Source: Succinatimonas hippei YIT 12066
Lineage (GTDB): Bacteria > Pseudomonadota > Gammaproteobacteria > Enterobacterales > Succinivibrionaceae
Reading direction: 5' to 3'
NCBI RefSeq assembly: GCF_000188195.1
Contig: NZ_GL830946.1
Span: forward strand, 1 to 55,236
Length of the DNA: 55,236 bases
Under the pieces are notes generated by a model. The model was not told where the DNA came from. It was given only the letters and a program-made list of their open reading frames with translations, and made no database searches. Positions within the stretch are counted from its first letter, which is position 1. Every line of letters begins with the position of its first letter. Of the stretch, positions 45,636 to 54,487 are shown one piece after another. The position numbers were made by a program, and so were the translations under genes.

Positions 45636-47393
45636 TTAGTTTTGAGCCATAAGCCGTGAGTTATAAAGATCTTTTTTAAATTGCGCTACGTTATTTTTAA
45701 AACGCTGAATCTGTCTTGTCGTTGCAGAGGAAACTCCCGAGCTTGGCAACTTGACTCGCATCGCGTTAACCGGACGGCCGTTTCTTCTTAACTCGTAGTG
45801 CAAATGGGGGCCCGTTGATATGCCGGTATTGCCTGAACGGGCAATAACCTGACCCATTTTGACTCTTTGACCGGGTTTAACGTTGAGTTTTGATAAATGC
45901 ATGTATACGGTGGAATAGCCGTTGGCATGATTTAATACGATGAAGTAGCCGGCAGATCGCGAGTAACGAGCAGTTTCGACAACTCCGCTTGACGGTGCGA
46001 TAACCCTGGTTCCGACTCTTACCGCAAAGTCGGTTCCGTTATGCGGACGAATACGCCCGGTGACCGGATGACGGCGGTTAGGATTGAACTGTGATGAAAT
46101 GCGAACATTGCCTTCAAGCGGAATACGTTTGAACGTAGCTTTTTTAGCTGCGGCAGGTCCGTTTTCATCATAGTAACGATTATCAGTTAGGTTACGGTAG
46201 GTGGCAACCTTGCCAAGGCGCGACAGTTTGAATTCAACAGCGTTGATTGATCCTTTGCCTTTACTGTTGGAAAACAGCACACGCATGGAATCACCCGGCT
46301 GTATATGCCGTGAAAATTGAATGCGCCCTTTAAACAAACCGATGATTTTGTATATTTCCGAATAACTGAGTCCGCAGTTATAAGCAGCTTCAGCAAAGGT
46401 CTGTCCTTTTTCTATGTTGACGACAACAAGGCGGCCGCGTGAGGCAAAAAGCTTATCATGAGTGCTTTCAGTAGTCTTGCTGTCAGCTGCAGCTTGTGCT
46501 GCTTCTTGTTCTAAAGCATCGGCTTTTTTCTTGGCTTCGGCCAATAGTGAGCCTTGAGAGTTATCCTGCATTTCTGCTGCAGGAGTGTCTTTATTGAGCT
46601 TTTTAAGCTCTTGTTTTGCTTCTGCAAGTAATTTTACGGTACTGACGGCGGTATGAGCATTTAAAGCTTCTTTAGTTAAAATAAAATCAGAGCCTAAGCT
46701 GTCAGGACGGGTAAAACGCAGTTGGGATTTTTTGTTTTCCTGTTTGACGAAAGATAAAAGATTGTTGTCATCGTCAATTAAAAATGAAAGGGTATCGCCA
46801 ATCTGCAGCTTATCGAATGATTTGGTCAGACCGTCTGTTTTGCGGATTGCAACTAAGGTTCTTGCCGGAATGTTCAAATCCGAGAAAATTGAGGATATGG
46901 TATCGCCTTTAGTCACCGTTTCGGTATACCAGTGATTGGGAGTCAAATCCGAGCCTTCGGCTTTGGCAAGTTTTCTAACCTGTTTTTCAATTGAGTTATC
47001 TTCATCAATGGCTGTGTCGGTAAGTTCGTCATCCATCGTATCAAGAGTTATCGGGTTAGAGTCAACTTCCACAATCTGTTTACCGACTGCATAGGTTTTT
47101 ACCTTGGCATCTGCACTGTTTGGCAATAATGCATCAGTAAGTGAGTTTTCAGGGCGGATTATGTTATCGGTTGCATTCGGGTCGATAAGAATCATCTCGT
47201 CTGATGAGTTCGGATCATTAACGGCAACTAATCCTGCGTCATTTGAAGCATCGGCAGGAATTGAAACAGAAATGGCGGCTAAAGCGATAACGGCAATTGA
47301 GGCACAGATGATAATGATATGCTTTTTCGGTAATAAAGCACCTGCGGGGCCTTTTTTTAGGGGCTCTCCTGAAATGAAATCTTCAAAATGCAT
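45636..47393 (-). CDS. M23-family peptidoglycan endopeptidase, MepM/YebA-like
   Basis: This 585-residue envelope protein has a single N-terminal membrane anchor (HIIIICASIAVIALAAISV, about 25-43) and a disordered acidic stretch. Two LysM/OapA-like regions follow (ETVTKGDTISSIFSDLNIPA and VNIEKGQTFAEAAYNCGLSY). A C-terminal LytM domain carries RPHNGTDFAV and PHLHYELRRNG, giving the zinc ligands H-x3-D and H-x-H. It should cut D,D-crosslinks during cell-wall growth. It is longer than E. coli MepM (about 440) because of an alanine-rich insertion around residues 270-320 (KKADALEQEAAQAAADSK). It is a single-gene unit with a strong terminator. Confidence 0.9.
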   Translation of the reverse strand: MHFEDFISGEPLKKGPAGALLPKKHIIIICASIAVIALAAISVSIPADASNDAGLVAVNDPNSSDEMILIDPNATDNIIRPENSLTDALLPNSADAKVKTYAVGKQIVEVDSNPITLDTMDDELTDTAIDEDNSIEKQVRKLAKAEGSDLTPNHWYTETVTKGDTISSIFSDLNIPARTLVAIRKTDGLTKSFDKLQIGDTLSFLIDDDNNLLSFVKQENKKSQLRFTRPDSLGSDFILTKEALNAHTAVSTVKLLAEAKQELKKLNKDTPAAEMQDNSQGSLLAEAKKKADALEQEAAQAAADSKTTESTHDKLFASRGRLVVVNIEKGQTFAEAAYNCGLSYSEIYKIIGLFKGRIQFSRHIQPGDSMRVLFSNSKGKGSINAVEFKLSRLGKVATYRNLTDNRYYDENGPAAAKKATFKRIPLEGNVRISSQFNPNRRHPVTGRIRPHNGTDFAVRVGTRVIAPSSGVVETARYSRSAGYFIVLNHANGYSTVYMHLSKLNVKPGQRVKMGQVIARSGNTGISTGPHLHYELRRNGRPVNAMRVKLPSSGVSSATTRQIQRFKNNVAQFKKDLYNSRLMAQN

Positions 47394-47635
47394 GCAATAA
47401 AAAGGTTTTATGTGAAAAATTGCCGGAAACAGTCTCTTAGAAAAAAGAGACGCTATGAAAAATAAAAAAATTTCTCATATTTTATGTAATAAACGACTAT
47501 TTTTACAGTAAAAAGTTCAAGTTTTTAATGAAAATTTCACGATAAGCAATTTTGAGATGATGAATATGTGATGAAGGGCAAAAATTGTGGAAGCTTGAAG
47601 GTGGTCTTGCAGTTTGCAAAGGATAGCAAAGCGAA

Positions 47636-47664
47636 AGAAAAACAGCCTTGCATTTTGCAAGGCT
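47636..47664 (-). terminator. Terminator of the ABC importer operon (minus strand)
   Basis: AGCCTTGCA (47644-47652) pairs perfectly with TGCAAGGCT (47656-47664) around three bases. On the minus strand it is followed by GTTTTTCTTT, and it lies 10 bases after the ATPase gene stop. Confidence 0.85.
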
Positions 47665-47674
47665 TAAACAGTTT

Positions 47675-48769
47675 TTAAATGATGGTGCGCTCAGTGACTG
47701 CGTCAAAGAAATGCACTTTTGACATGTCAAAATAAAAATCGCAATTTTGACTTAACTCGCCTTCATAAGTTGAAGGACATCTTATCACCATACGATCGGT
47801 TCCGGTTTTGGTATAAAGACATATATCGGCGCCCAGCAGTTCACGAAACTCCATGGTAGCACGGACTTTCTGCATATTGTCGTGAGCTTTGATATGGATA
47901 TGCTCAGGGCGGATACCGAGATAAATTTCTTTGCCGGTGTAGCTTTCAAGAGAGCCGGGCTGATTTTCTTTATTTACGGCTATGACATTACCGTCAAATT
48001 CAAAGTCAAGGTGATCACCGTTTCTTTCAAGTTTGCCTTTAAAGAAGTTCATTTGCGGCGAGCCGATAAAGCCTGCAACGAATATGCAGTTAGGATGATT
48101 GTAAAGGTTGGTCGGGGTATCGACTTGTAAAATCTCACCGCTTTTCATTACGACAATGCGATCGGCCATGGTCATGGCTTCGGTCTGATCGTGAGTAACG
48201 TAGATGAAAGTCGTACCAAGCTGCTTATGCAAAGATGAAATCTCGGTACGCATTTGGGTTCTTAATTTTGCGTCAAGATTTGATAAAGGCTCGTCAAGTA
48301 AAAAGACATCAGGATCGCGTACCATGGCACGGCCTAATGCTACGCGCTGGCGCTGACCGCCAGACAAGGCACGAGGTTTGCGTTCTAACAGATGCTCTAA
48401 ATCAAGCATTCTGGCTGCATTTCTGACTTTACGATCGATAGTTCCGCTGTCGACTTTCTGCAGCTTTAAGGAAAAGGCCATGTTCTCGTACACGGTCATA
48501 TGCGGGTAAAGAGCATAGCTTTGAAAAACCATCGCAATATTGCGTTCTTTAGGATTTAAATCGTTGACAAGGCGATCGCCTATATACATTTCACCGCCGG
48601 AAATGCTTTCAAGTCCCGCGATCATACGCAGCGTGGTTGATTTGCCGCATCCTGAGGGGCCTACTAAAACGATGAATTCCTTATCTTTGATCTCAAGGTT
48701 TAAGTCATCAATTACGCATACGCCGTCGTCATAAGTTTTATTGATGTGTTGAAGCGATATTTTTGCCAT
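47675..48769 (-). CDS. ABC importer ATPase, MalK/UgpC/MsmK-like (CUT1)
   Basis: This 364-residue ATPase has Walker A GPSGCGKSTTLRM, the signature LSGGQRQRVALGRA, Walker B VFLLDEPLSNLDAK and switch histidine IYVTHDQTEA. It also has the C-terminal OB-fold regulatory domain (EIYLGIRPEHIHI) typical of MalK-type carbohydrate importers. It works at the cytoplasmic face with the two permeases upstream. It is the last gene of the operon, and its start is 15 bases past the permease stop. Such ATPases may serve several importers. Confidence 0.95.
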   Translation of the reverse strand: MAKISLQHINKTYDDGVCVIDDLNLEIKDKEFIVLVGPSGCGKSTTLRMIAGLESISGGEMYIGDRLVNDLNPKERNIAMVFQSYALYPHMTVYENMAFSLKLQKVDSGTIDRKVRNAARMLDLEHLLERKPRALSGGQRQRVALGRAMVRDPDVFLLDEPLSNLDAKLRTQMRTEISSLHKQLGTTFIYVTHDQTEAMTMADRIVVMKSGEILQVDTPTNLYNHPNCIFVAGFIGSPQMNFFKGKLERNGDHLDFEFDGNVIAVNKENQPGSLESYTGKEIYLGIRPEHIHIKAHDNMQKVRATMEFRELLGADICLYTKTGTDRMVIRCPSTYEGELSQNCDFYFDMSKVHFFDAVTERTII

Positions 48770-48784
48770 GGAAGAAATCCTTTA

Positions 48785-49657
48785 CTAGAGCTTTTTGGTT
48801 TTAAATGAACGGTAGATGTAGATTGATGCCATGGCAAGGACCATGACGGTCATTACTACTGACGCAGTTGAGGCATAACCTACGCGCAAAGAGCTGACGC
48901 CGTTTTGATAAATATATTGGGAAATTGTGGCTGTTGAGTTGGCCGGACCGCCTTTGGTCAAGACGTTGACTTTATCGAACAGACGGAATGAGTCAATCAT
49001 ACGCAATATGGCAACGAGCGCGATGCCGTTTGAAATATTGGGCAAAGTAATGTAGATAAAGCGCTGAAAAGCATTGGCACCGTCAACTGCTGCCGCTTCG
49101 TATTGGCCTTTGGGCACGCCTTGGAGTGAGGCATACATCAAAAGGAAAGCAAAAGGAGAGTACTGCCAGATATCAATAAGCAGAATGCACCAGAAAGCGG
49201 TATCGATTTCACCTAAAAAGTTGTAGCCTGCAAAGCCCAAGAGATTAAGAATCGAATTGAAAAGACCGTCATTATTGGCAAGCATGATTTGCCATACCAA
49301 AGCTACGGTTACCGGAGGCAGCAGAGTCGGCAGCAGACTTACGGTTCTGAAAAATTTTTGTTTTTTGACGATGCTGTCAATCAAAACCGCAATCATAAGA
49401 CCTAAAAATACTTCAGTGATTACGGCAACGACCGTAAAGATGAAGGTGTTGTACAGCGCTTGCATGAAATAGCGATCTGAAAACAGTTTTATATAGTTGT
49501 CAATACCGATGTTTTTCGGATCGGATAAAGAAAGATAGTAATAATCGGTAAAGCTGTAGTAAATAATGAAAATTAACGGAAATAAGCTTAATACGGTTAA
49601 AACCAAAGCCGTAGGGCTTATCATTAAGTATTCGAAAAGACTTGTTGATTTTTTCAT
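48785..49657 (-). CDS. Sugar ABC importer permease, MalF/UgpA-like
   Basis: This 290-residue protein has about six membrane helices and the permease EAA loop in QYEAAAVDGANAFQRFIYIT, which docks on the ATPase. The N terminus (SLFEYLMISPTALVLTVLSL) is that of the first-permease type in CUT1 systems. It follows the binding-protein gene after 34 bases that contain a GC-rich hairpin, and it precedes the ATPase gene. The substrate is unknown. Confidence 0.93.
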   Translation of the reverse strand: MKKSTSLFEYLMISPTALVLTVLSLFPLIFIIYYSFTDYYYLSLSDPKNIGIDNYIKLFSDRYFMQALYNTFIFTVVAVITEVFLGLMIAVLIDSIVKKQKFFRTVSLLPTLLPPVTVALVWQIMLANNDGLFNSILNLLGFAGYNFLGEIDTAFWCILLIDIWQYSPFAFLLMYASLQGVPKGQYEAAAVDGANAFQRFIYITLPNISNGIALVAILRMIDSFRLFDKVNVLTKGGPANSTATISQYIYQNGVSSLRVGYASTASVVMTVMVLAMASIYIYRSFKTKKL

Positions 49658-49667
49658 GATGGTATAG

Positions 49668-49684
49668 GCCCCGCTGGGCGGGGC
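49668..49684 (-). promoter_or_regulatory. GC-rich hairpin between the binding-protein and permease genes
   Basis: GCCCCGC pairs with GCGGGGC (49668-49674 with 49678-49684) around three bases, directly after the binding-protein stop on the minus strand and without a T-run. This position is typical of hairpins that protect the abundant binding-protein mRNA and reduce downstream permease expression. Confidence 0.6.
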
Positions 49685-49691
49685 TTTACAG

Positions 49692-50927
49692 TTAGCGGGC
49701 GATGACTTCTTCGATGGCGGCTTTGGCGTCGTTTAAAGCATCATCAATTGATTTTTGTCCGGTTAAAGCATTGGAAAGCTCGATACCGTAGACGTTCTCG
49801 ATTTCACCCCAAAGCGGAGTACGAGGACGAACTTTGGATTTTTCAGTACCTTTGAGCAATACCTGATAGAACGGATATTTGGCATTCAAATCAGCATTGT
49901 TGAAGACAGAAGTACGGGTAGGAACGGCACCTTTGTCGGCAGCGCTGATCTGTACTTCAGCTGAAGTTAGGTATTGCAGCAATTTGACGGCAAGATCTTT
50001 ATGCGTGGTGTTGGCGGTAACGCCCATCATCCAGTTGCCGATTACTCCTGCGCTGTATTCAGGTGAGGAAGCGTCTTTCTTGCCCGGAATTACGGCATAG
50101 TTGGCTAAAGAATCGGAGCCAGAGATAAACCATGACGGCCAGCCGAGGCTCATGGCGGCTTTGCCTTTGGATACGGAGGCTACAAGGTCATTTTTGTCAT
50201 AATTGGCGCCGGTTTTGTAAAGTTCGATGTATAAGGCAAGGGCGTCTTTGGCAATTTGTGAGTTTACGGTTACGTTCTTCATATCTTTATCAAAAACGTC
50301 ACCGCCCATAGCCCACAAAATCGGCAGATAGTCACCGACTATCGGGTTGCCCTGTTGTCCGCGGACTAAATAGCCTAAAAGTCCCTGATCTTTTACTTTT
50401 TGCGAGACGGTTAAAACATCCTGCCAGTTATCAGGAACTTTAGCGCCGACTTTATCAAGAACACCGGCATTATAGAAAAGCAAAGTTACGTTGCCGGCAA
50501 AAGGCAGAGCGTAGGTATCGCCGGTAGCATAGGGCTCTTTACATACGGCAAGAGAGGTGGTGACGAAATCAGGATCGTCTTTATAACCGTTTTGCGTCAA
50601 GTTTAAAAGCAAACCGCCTGCGGCAAATTCGGGGATCCACGGATCGTCAAGCATTACAAGGTCAAAGGCACCTTCTTCATTGCGGGAGTCAAGGGAAACT
50701 TTCTGCTTTAAAGAAGCGTTTTCAAGACCCAGAATTTTAATGGTGCAGTTGTTTTCTTTTTCAAACTTATCTTTAACGGCATTGATTACGTCAACGTGTG
50801 AACCGCCGCGTGCGGCGATGGTAAGGGTTACCTCGTCATCGGCAAGAGCGGCAGAGGCGCTGCAGCTTAGTATGACGGCACCGGCTAATACGGAGATTGC
50901 GGATTTAAATAAGCGTGAATGTTTCAT
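49692..50927 (-). CDS. Periplasmic sugar-binding protein of the ABC importer
   Basis: This 411-residue protein begins with a Sec signal peptide (about 1-29, AVILSCSASAALA before DDEVTL). The mature chain has the family 1 solute-binding pattern: VKDKFEKENNCTIKILGLEN, LVMLDDPWIPEFAAGGLLLN, and the late LLKGTEKSKVRPRTPLWGEI. It would deliver a carbohydrate to the two permeases in this operon. It lies between them, an order of permease, binding protein, permease, ATPase. AAGGAAA precedes the ATG. The sugar cannot be named from sequence. Confidence 0.93.
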   Translation of the reverse strand: MKHSRLFKSAISVLAGAVILSCSASAALADDEVTLTIAARGGSHVDVINAVKDKFEKENNCTIKILGLENASLKQKVSLDSRNEEGAFDLVMLDDPWIPEFAAGGLLLNLTQNGYKDDPDFVTTSLAVCKEPYATGDTYALPFAGNVTLLFYNAGVLDKVGAKVPDNWQDVLTVSQKVKDQGLLGYLVRGQQGNPIVGDYLPILWAMGGDVFDKDMKNVTVNSQIAKDALALYIELYKTGANYDKNDLVASVSKGKAAMSLGWPSWFISGSDSLANYAVIPGKKDASSPEYSAGVIGNWMMGVTANTTHKDLAVKLLQYLTSAEVQISAADKGAVPTRTSVFNNADLNAKYPFYQVLLKGTEKSKVRPRTPLWGEIENVYGIELSNALTGQKSIDDALNDAKAAIEEVIAR

Positions 50928-50943
50928 GATTTTTTCCTTTGGT

Positions 50944-51780
50944 TTACTCTTTCACAGCACCGCTTGACAGTCCTGAGATTAAGAAGTTTTGTGCAAAAAT
51001 TACGAAAAATAAAACCGGGATTAAGGAGATAACTCCGCCTGACGCGACCATGCCCCATTGAGTGAGCTCCTGTTCGGAGTTCATGGTGGAAAGCAGCAGG
51101 GGAATGGTAAAGTTTTGCGGATCCTGCACGAAAATTACACCGTAAAGGTATTCATTCCATGAAGTCATGAAAGAAAGGATACCGACTGCGGTAAGACCGG
51201 GTAGAACCTGGGGCAGAACGATTTTGGTAAACATCTGCCATTCGCTGGCTCCGTCAACCATAGCGCTTTCTTCGACTTCGACAGGAAGTTTTTGGAAGAA
51301 TGACAAAAGGAACCAGATGATAAAAGGTACGTTAATTAAAATGTGGGCAAGCACGATCGGAGTCATGGTGTTGATGATGCCCAAAGATGTCATCATGATG
51401 TAAAGCGGCAGCGCTAGGGAAATAGGCGGCAGAATTCTAATAAGAAGAACCCAGAAAAGCATCGGGCCCTTCATGCCGAATTTGAATCTGGCGCGGGATA
51501 ATATGTAAGAACACATTACGCCGAACACTAAGGATACGCACAAAGAAGTGCAGGTTACGAATAAAGAATTTAAGATGGCGTTCAAAAATCCTTTTTCCGT
51601 AAAAAGACCGATAAAATTATCAAGAGAAAAAGATCGCGGGTAAAAAGAGAATCCCGAGTTCAAATCATCCTGACTGCGGATTGAAAGGGTAAACATCCAG
51701 TAAATAGGAAAGAGCGTCCATACCATTAAAAAGGCAAGGCATATTCCTTTTACGGTTTTTTGTCGTTTGTTGCTAATCAT
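50944..51780 (-). CDS. Sugar ABC importer permease, MalG/UgpE-like
   Basis: This 278-residue permease opens the operon. It has about six membrane helices, the second-permease N terminus (FPIYWMFTLSIRSQDDLNSG), and the EAA loop in EVEESAMVDGASEWQMFTKI. The binding-protein gene starts 17 bases downstream. A promoter should lie in the 80-base gap to the metallo-hydrolase gene; an ACAAATTTGT palindrome is there, but no convincing box pair. Confidence 0.93.
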   Translation of the reverse strand: MISNKRQKTVKGICLAFLMVWTLFPIYWMFTLSIRSQDDLNSGFSFYPRSFSLDNFIGLFTEKGFLNAILNSLFVTCTSLCVSLVFGVMCSYILSRARFKFGMKGPMLFWVLLIRILPPISLALPLYIMMTSLGIINTMTPIVLAHILINVPFIIWFLLSFFQKLPVEVEESAMVDGASEWQMFTKIVLPQVLPGLTAVGILSFMTSWNEYLYGVIFVQDPQNFTIPLLLSTMNSEQELTQWGMVASGGVISLIPVLFFVIFAQNFLISGLSSGAVKE

Positions 51781-51862
51781 ACTTACACCTTTAAAAAAGC
51801 TGGCGTAAGATTAGCAGACACTTTTTAAATACAAATTTGTTTTATGTAAGGATTTTGTAAAG

Positions 51863-52825
51863 TTAATTTTTGATTACGGGAAAATACGTCAGATCCTTTG
51901 TGCAGTCAAAGCCTACTGCGCAAACTTCTTTATTAAAGGGAAAGCTTTTGTTAAGCATTCCGGTAATAAAAACTTTACCGGCTATAGATTCTTTATTTAA
52001 ATAATCTTGAGCTGCGGCAACTATTTCCGGACGAGCGCTGTTGTATGTACGGTTAATATCGGCGCAGATAACGAAAAAAGAAGGTTTGCAGATATCGATA
52101 AGACAGGGCGGCATGCCGTCGATTTGTCCGTGATGGGTTAGTTTAACTACATTAGAACGCTGCAGTTCATCGGCAAAACGTGCAATTCCTGACTGATCTG
52201 CCGTAAGCATGAAAGAACGGTTTTTAACTGTGACGAATTGTGCTAGAGAAAATAAGTTTTCACTTTTATCAAATTTAAGCATAATTTTTTGACTGTCGGG
52301 ATTTTGATAGCCTAAAAAAGCTTTTTCGAGCATATTTTTGCGTTTTAATAAAGCGTCTTTGCTTATTCCCAGTGTTTGAATTTGTACTTGTCCGTCAAAA
52401 AAAGAGAGCCGGTCTTCTTTGGAAATTTCACAACAAGTGACTTTGTTTTGAGTCAGAGTTTTAAGCAATTTTTCATAGATGGAAATTCCGCGCATAAAGG
52501 TGGAAATATTTTCTTCTAAATTTTCGTTGATATAACTTACGGCTTGAGGAGCAATTTCGGTAATCAATCCAGTATAAAAATTTTTAACGGGAAAGCAGGA
52601 GGCGGCTTTATAAAGTCCGCCTACATGATCATAATGAAGATGAGTTAAGATCATCGCCTCAATTGTTGTTATCTCTATCTTTTTTAGAAACTCGTGCAGA
52701 CGGATTGTCCCTTTTTCTTCATAAGTTTCTTTGTCGTCAGGTCCACCGTCTATGACAATAGCTTTTTCTGCGTTTTTGATAACGATAGATTCTCCGTAAC
52801 CGACATTAACAAAATAAAGCTGCAT
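51863..52825 (-). CDS. ComEC-like stand-alone metallo-beta-lactamase-fold hydrolase
   Basis: The protein of 320 residues starts at once with the ComEC-C-type opening MQLYFVNVGYGESIVIKNAE. It continues with IVIDGGPDD and the metal motif H-x-H-x-D-H in LTHLHYDHVGGL, then LTADQSG and VVKLTHHGQIDG. No membrane helices or signal peptide are seen, so it lacks the channel part of ComEC and would be cytoplasmic. The substrate is unknown. I prefer the ATG at 52825, with AGGA seven bases upstream, over an ATG at 52852 with no good ribosome-binding site. It is divergent from yjaG. Confidence 0.8.
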   Translation of the reverse strand: MQLYFVNVGYGESIVIKNAEKAIVIDGGPDDKETYEEKGTIRLHEFLKKIEITTIEAMILTHLHYDHVGGLYKAASCFPVKNFYTGLITEIAPQAVSYINENLEENISTFMRGISIYEKLLKTLTQNKVTCCEISKEDRLSFFDGQVQIQTLGISKDALLKRKNMLEKAFLGYQNPDSQKIMLKFDKSENLFSLAQFVTVKNRSFMLTADQSGIARFADELQRSNVVKLTHHGQIDGMPPCLIDICKPSFFVICADINRTYNSARPEIVAAAQDYLNKESIAGKVFITGMLNKSFPFNKEVCAVGFDCTKDLTYFPVIKN

Positions 52826-52919
52826 TTTTAGTTCCTGATTTTCTGAAGACATGTTCTATCTTTGTAGCAAATCTGTGTAAAATCTCTGTAAAGAAAATTA
52901 ACGTGTAAGGTTTTGTTTC

Positions 52920-53570
52920 ATGACATTATTCGGTGAAAAGTTTTATCCGACTTTAAATAAGTTGTCTCCGTGGCGTCAAAGCCTTTTTGCTTTGGTTTTA
53001 GCCCATCGTCAGTTCCCTAATTTTGAATTATGGGTAGATACCGTAAAGCATAAGGGCAAAGCGGAATATAATTTCGCGTTAAAAAAGCTTTGGGAATATC
53101 ACTTAGATAAATTCAATCACATAGATTTAGAAAAGGTTTTGGATGTTTTTGATCCTTTTGTTCCCGATCCGGATAAAGACGGAGACAGCCTCGGGACTTT
53201 ATTTGCTTTAGATGCCGCAGCGTCTTTAACTGCCGCTTTTGATGCAATTATTCTTCACCAGGGCGATGAGGCGGAAATAGCATCAAGATCGAGTCTTGCA
53301 GCAGTGGTGCGAATGGTAGAAAACAATACCGATGAAGATCTTGATGAAGATGCTATGCGAGAGCAGGAGCTGGTTGACAACGAGATTAATTTCCAAGTGG
53401 ATTTGATGGAAATGCTGCGAGGAGCAAAGCGCGATCCTGATTTAGCCAAGATGCTTATTAAGATCGCGGTTAAAGATCATATCAGCAATATCGGTATTGA
53501 GCAAAACGATCTACACGGCTGTAGATATGAGGATTATGCCGCTCATAATAGCCACGCAGGAAAAAACTAG
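52920..53570 (+). CDS. YjaG-family protein (DUF416)
   Basis: This 216-residue acidic helical protein follows the YjaG pattern: a start with KLSPWRQSLFALVLAHRQFP, FALDAAASLTAAFDAII in the middle, AVVRMVENNTDEDLDED, and HISNIGIEQ near the end. The function is unknown in the family. Compared with E. coli, about 20 extra residues follow the conserved S-N-I-G-I block. These extra codons and the stop lie inside the convergent TSUP gene, giving a 60-base tail-to-tail overlap. Confidence 0.85.
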   Translation: MTLFGEKFYPTLNKLSPWRQSLFALVLAHRQFPNFELWVDTVKHKGKAEYNFALKKLWEYHLDKFNHIDLEKVLDVFDPFVPDPDKDGDSLGTLFALDAAASLTAAFDAIILHQGDEAEIASRSSLAAVVRMVENNTDEDLDEDAMREQELVDNEINFQVDLMEMLRGAKRDPDLAKMLIKIAVKDHISNIGIEQNDLHGCRYEDYAAHNSHAGKN

Positions 53571-54284
53571 TCGTACTATTTTTACCGGAAGTTTAATTAA
53601 AAGCGTTGTGCCGGCAAAAGATCCTAAAAAAGTAGCAGCAATCAGTACCGGCACCCATGCCCAATGAATAGCGGTTACCGATCCTACGGTAATCGCTCCC
53701 ACGATATTCCAAATTGTTGCTACGAATACCATAGTATGTAAAATTGCGCTTTTAAGATCCAAACGGAAAATTGAAACAAAGGTAAGTGTGGCAAAAAGAC
53801 CTGCACCTGAGGATAAAGATCCTGAAAATAAGCCCACTGCAATAATAGCTAACGTTCCAGCTAAAACCCGCAGTTTAGAACGCTCGGGATTGGCATTTGA
53901 TCCGAATTGCTTTTTAAAGAAAGTGTAGAAACCTGCTGCGATAGTAATTATGCCTACTGCTATTTCGGCAATTTGCGAAGGAACGCTGATGACTATAAGC
54001 GTTCCGGCAACGACGGCCGGACAGCCGATAAAGAGCATAAGAAGCGCAATCTGCCGGTCGAGATTGAATTTGCCGTGTTCGCTTTTTTTCTTGCTCAAAG
54101 CTCCGACACCGAGAAAGATTACGGCAACTTTGTGAGTTCCTAAGGCTTCGGCAAAAGGAAGTCCCATTAATATAAGAAGAGGAAATTGTACAAAACCTGC
54201 ACCGCCTCCTGAAACCGAGGCAAAAAGGTTAGCTATAAAAGAAACGCTGAATAAAATTATTTCATCTAAAATTTCTTGGAGCAT
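53511..54284 (-). CDS. TSUP (TauE/SafE) family permease
   Basis: This 257-residue protein has about eight membrane helices in two similar halves. The first repeat begins FIANLFASVSGGGAGFVQFP and contains ALGTHKVAVIFLG. The second begins VGLFSGSLSSGAGLFATLTF. TSUP members export or import small sulfur- or carbon-containing anions such as sulfite, sulfoacetate or taurine-derived compounds. The exact substrate is unknown. Its last 60 bases overlap the end of yjaG on the other strand. Confidence 0.88.
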   Translation of the reverse strand: MLQEILDEIILFSVSFIANLFASVSGGGAGFVQFPLLILMGLPFAEALGTHKVAVIFLGVGALSKKKSEHGKFNLDRQIALLMLFIGCPAVVAGTLIVISVPSQIAEIAVGIITIAAGFYTFFKKQFGSNANPERSKLRVLAGTLAIIAVGLFSGSLSSGAGLFATLTFVSIFRLDLKSAILHTMVFVATIWNIVGAITVGSVTAIHWAWVPVLIAATFLGSFAGTTLLIKLPVKIVRLVFSCVAIMSGIILISTAV

Positions 54285-54487
54285 TTTTGAGTAAATATGA
54301 TTAAAAGTTAAGTTTTGTAGATTTAACTGTGTTTAATGTCGGGCTGTAGGTTAGGATGTAAGATTGACTATGTCAAGTATGGAAAATATGAAAGGTAAAT
54401 TGTTCTAAAATTTTTACATTATAATTGAATGGATGATAAAAAATTTTTGAAAATTCAGTGAAAAAACATAAGGACTGTAAGAAAGTT

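Noticed and set aside
47503-47730. A 75-codon minus-strand frame after the ABC ATPase
   Set aside because: It overlaps the ATPase end and its terminator hairpin, with no ribosome-binding site.
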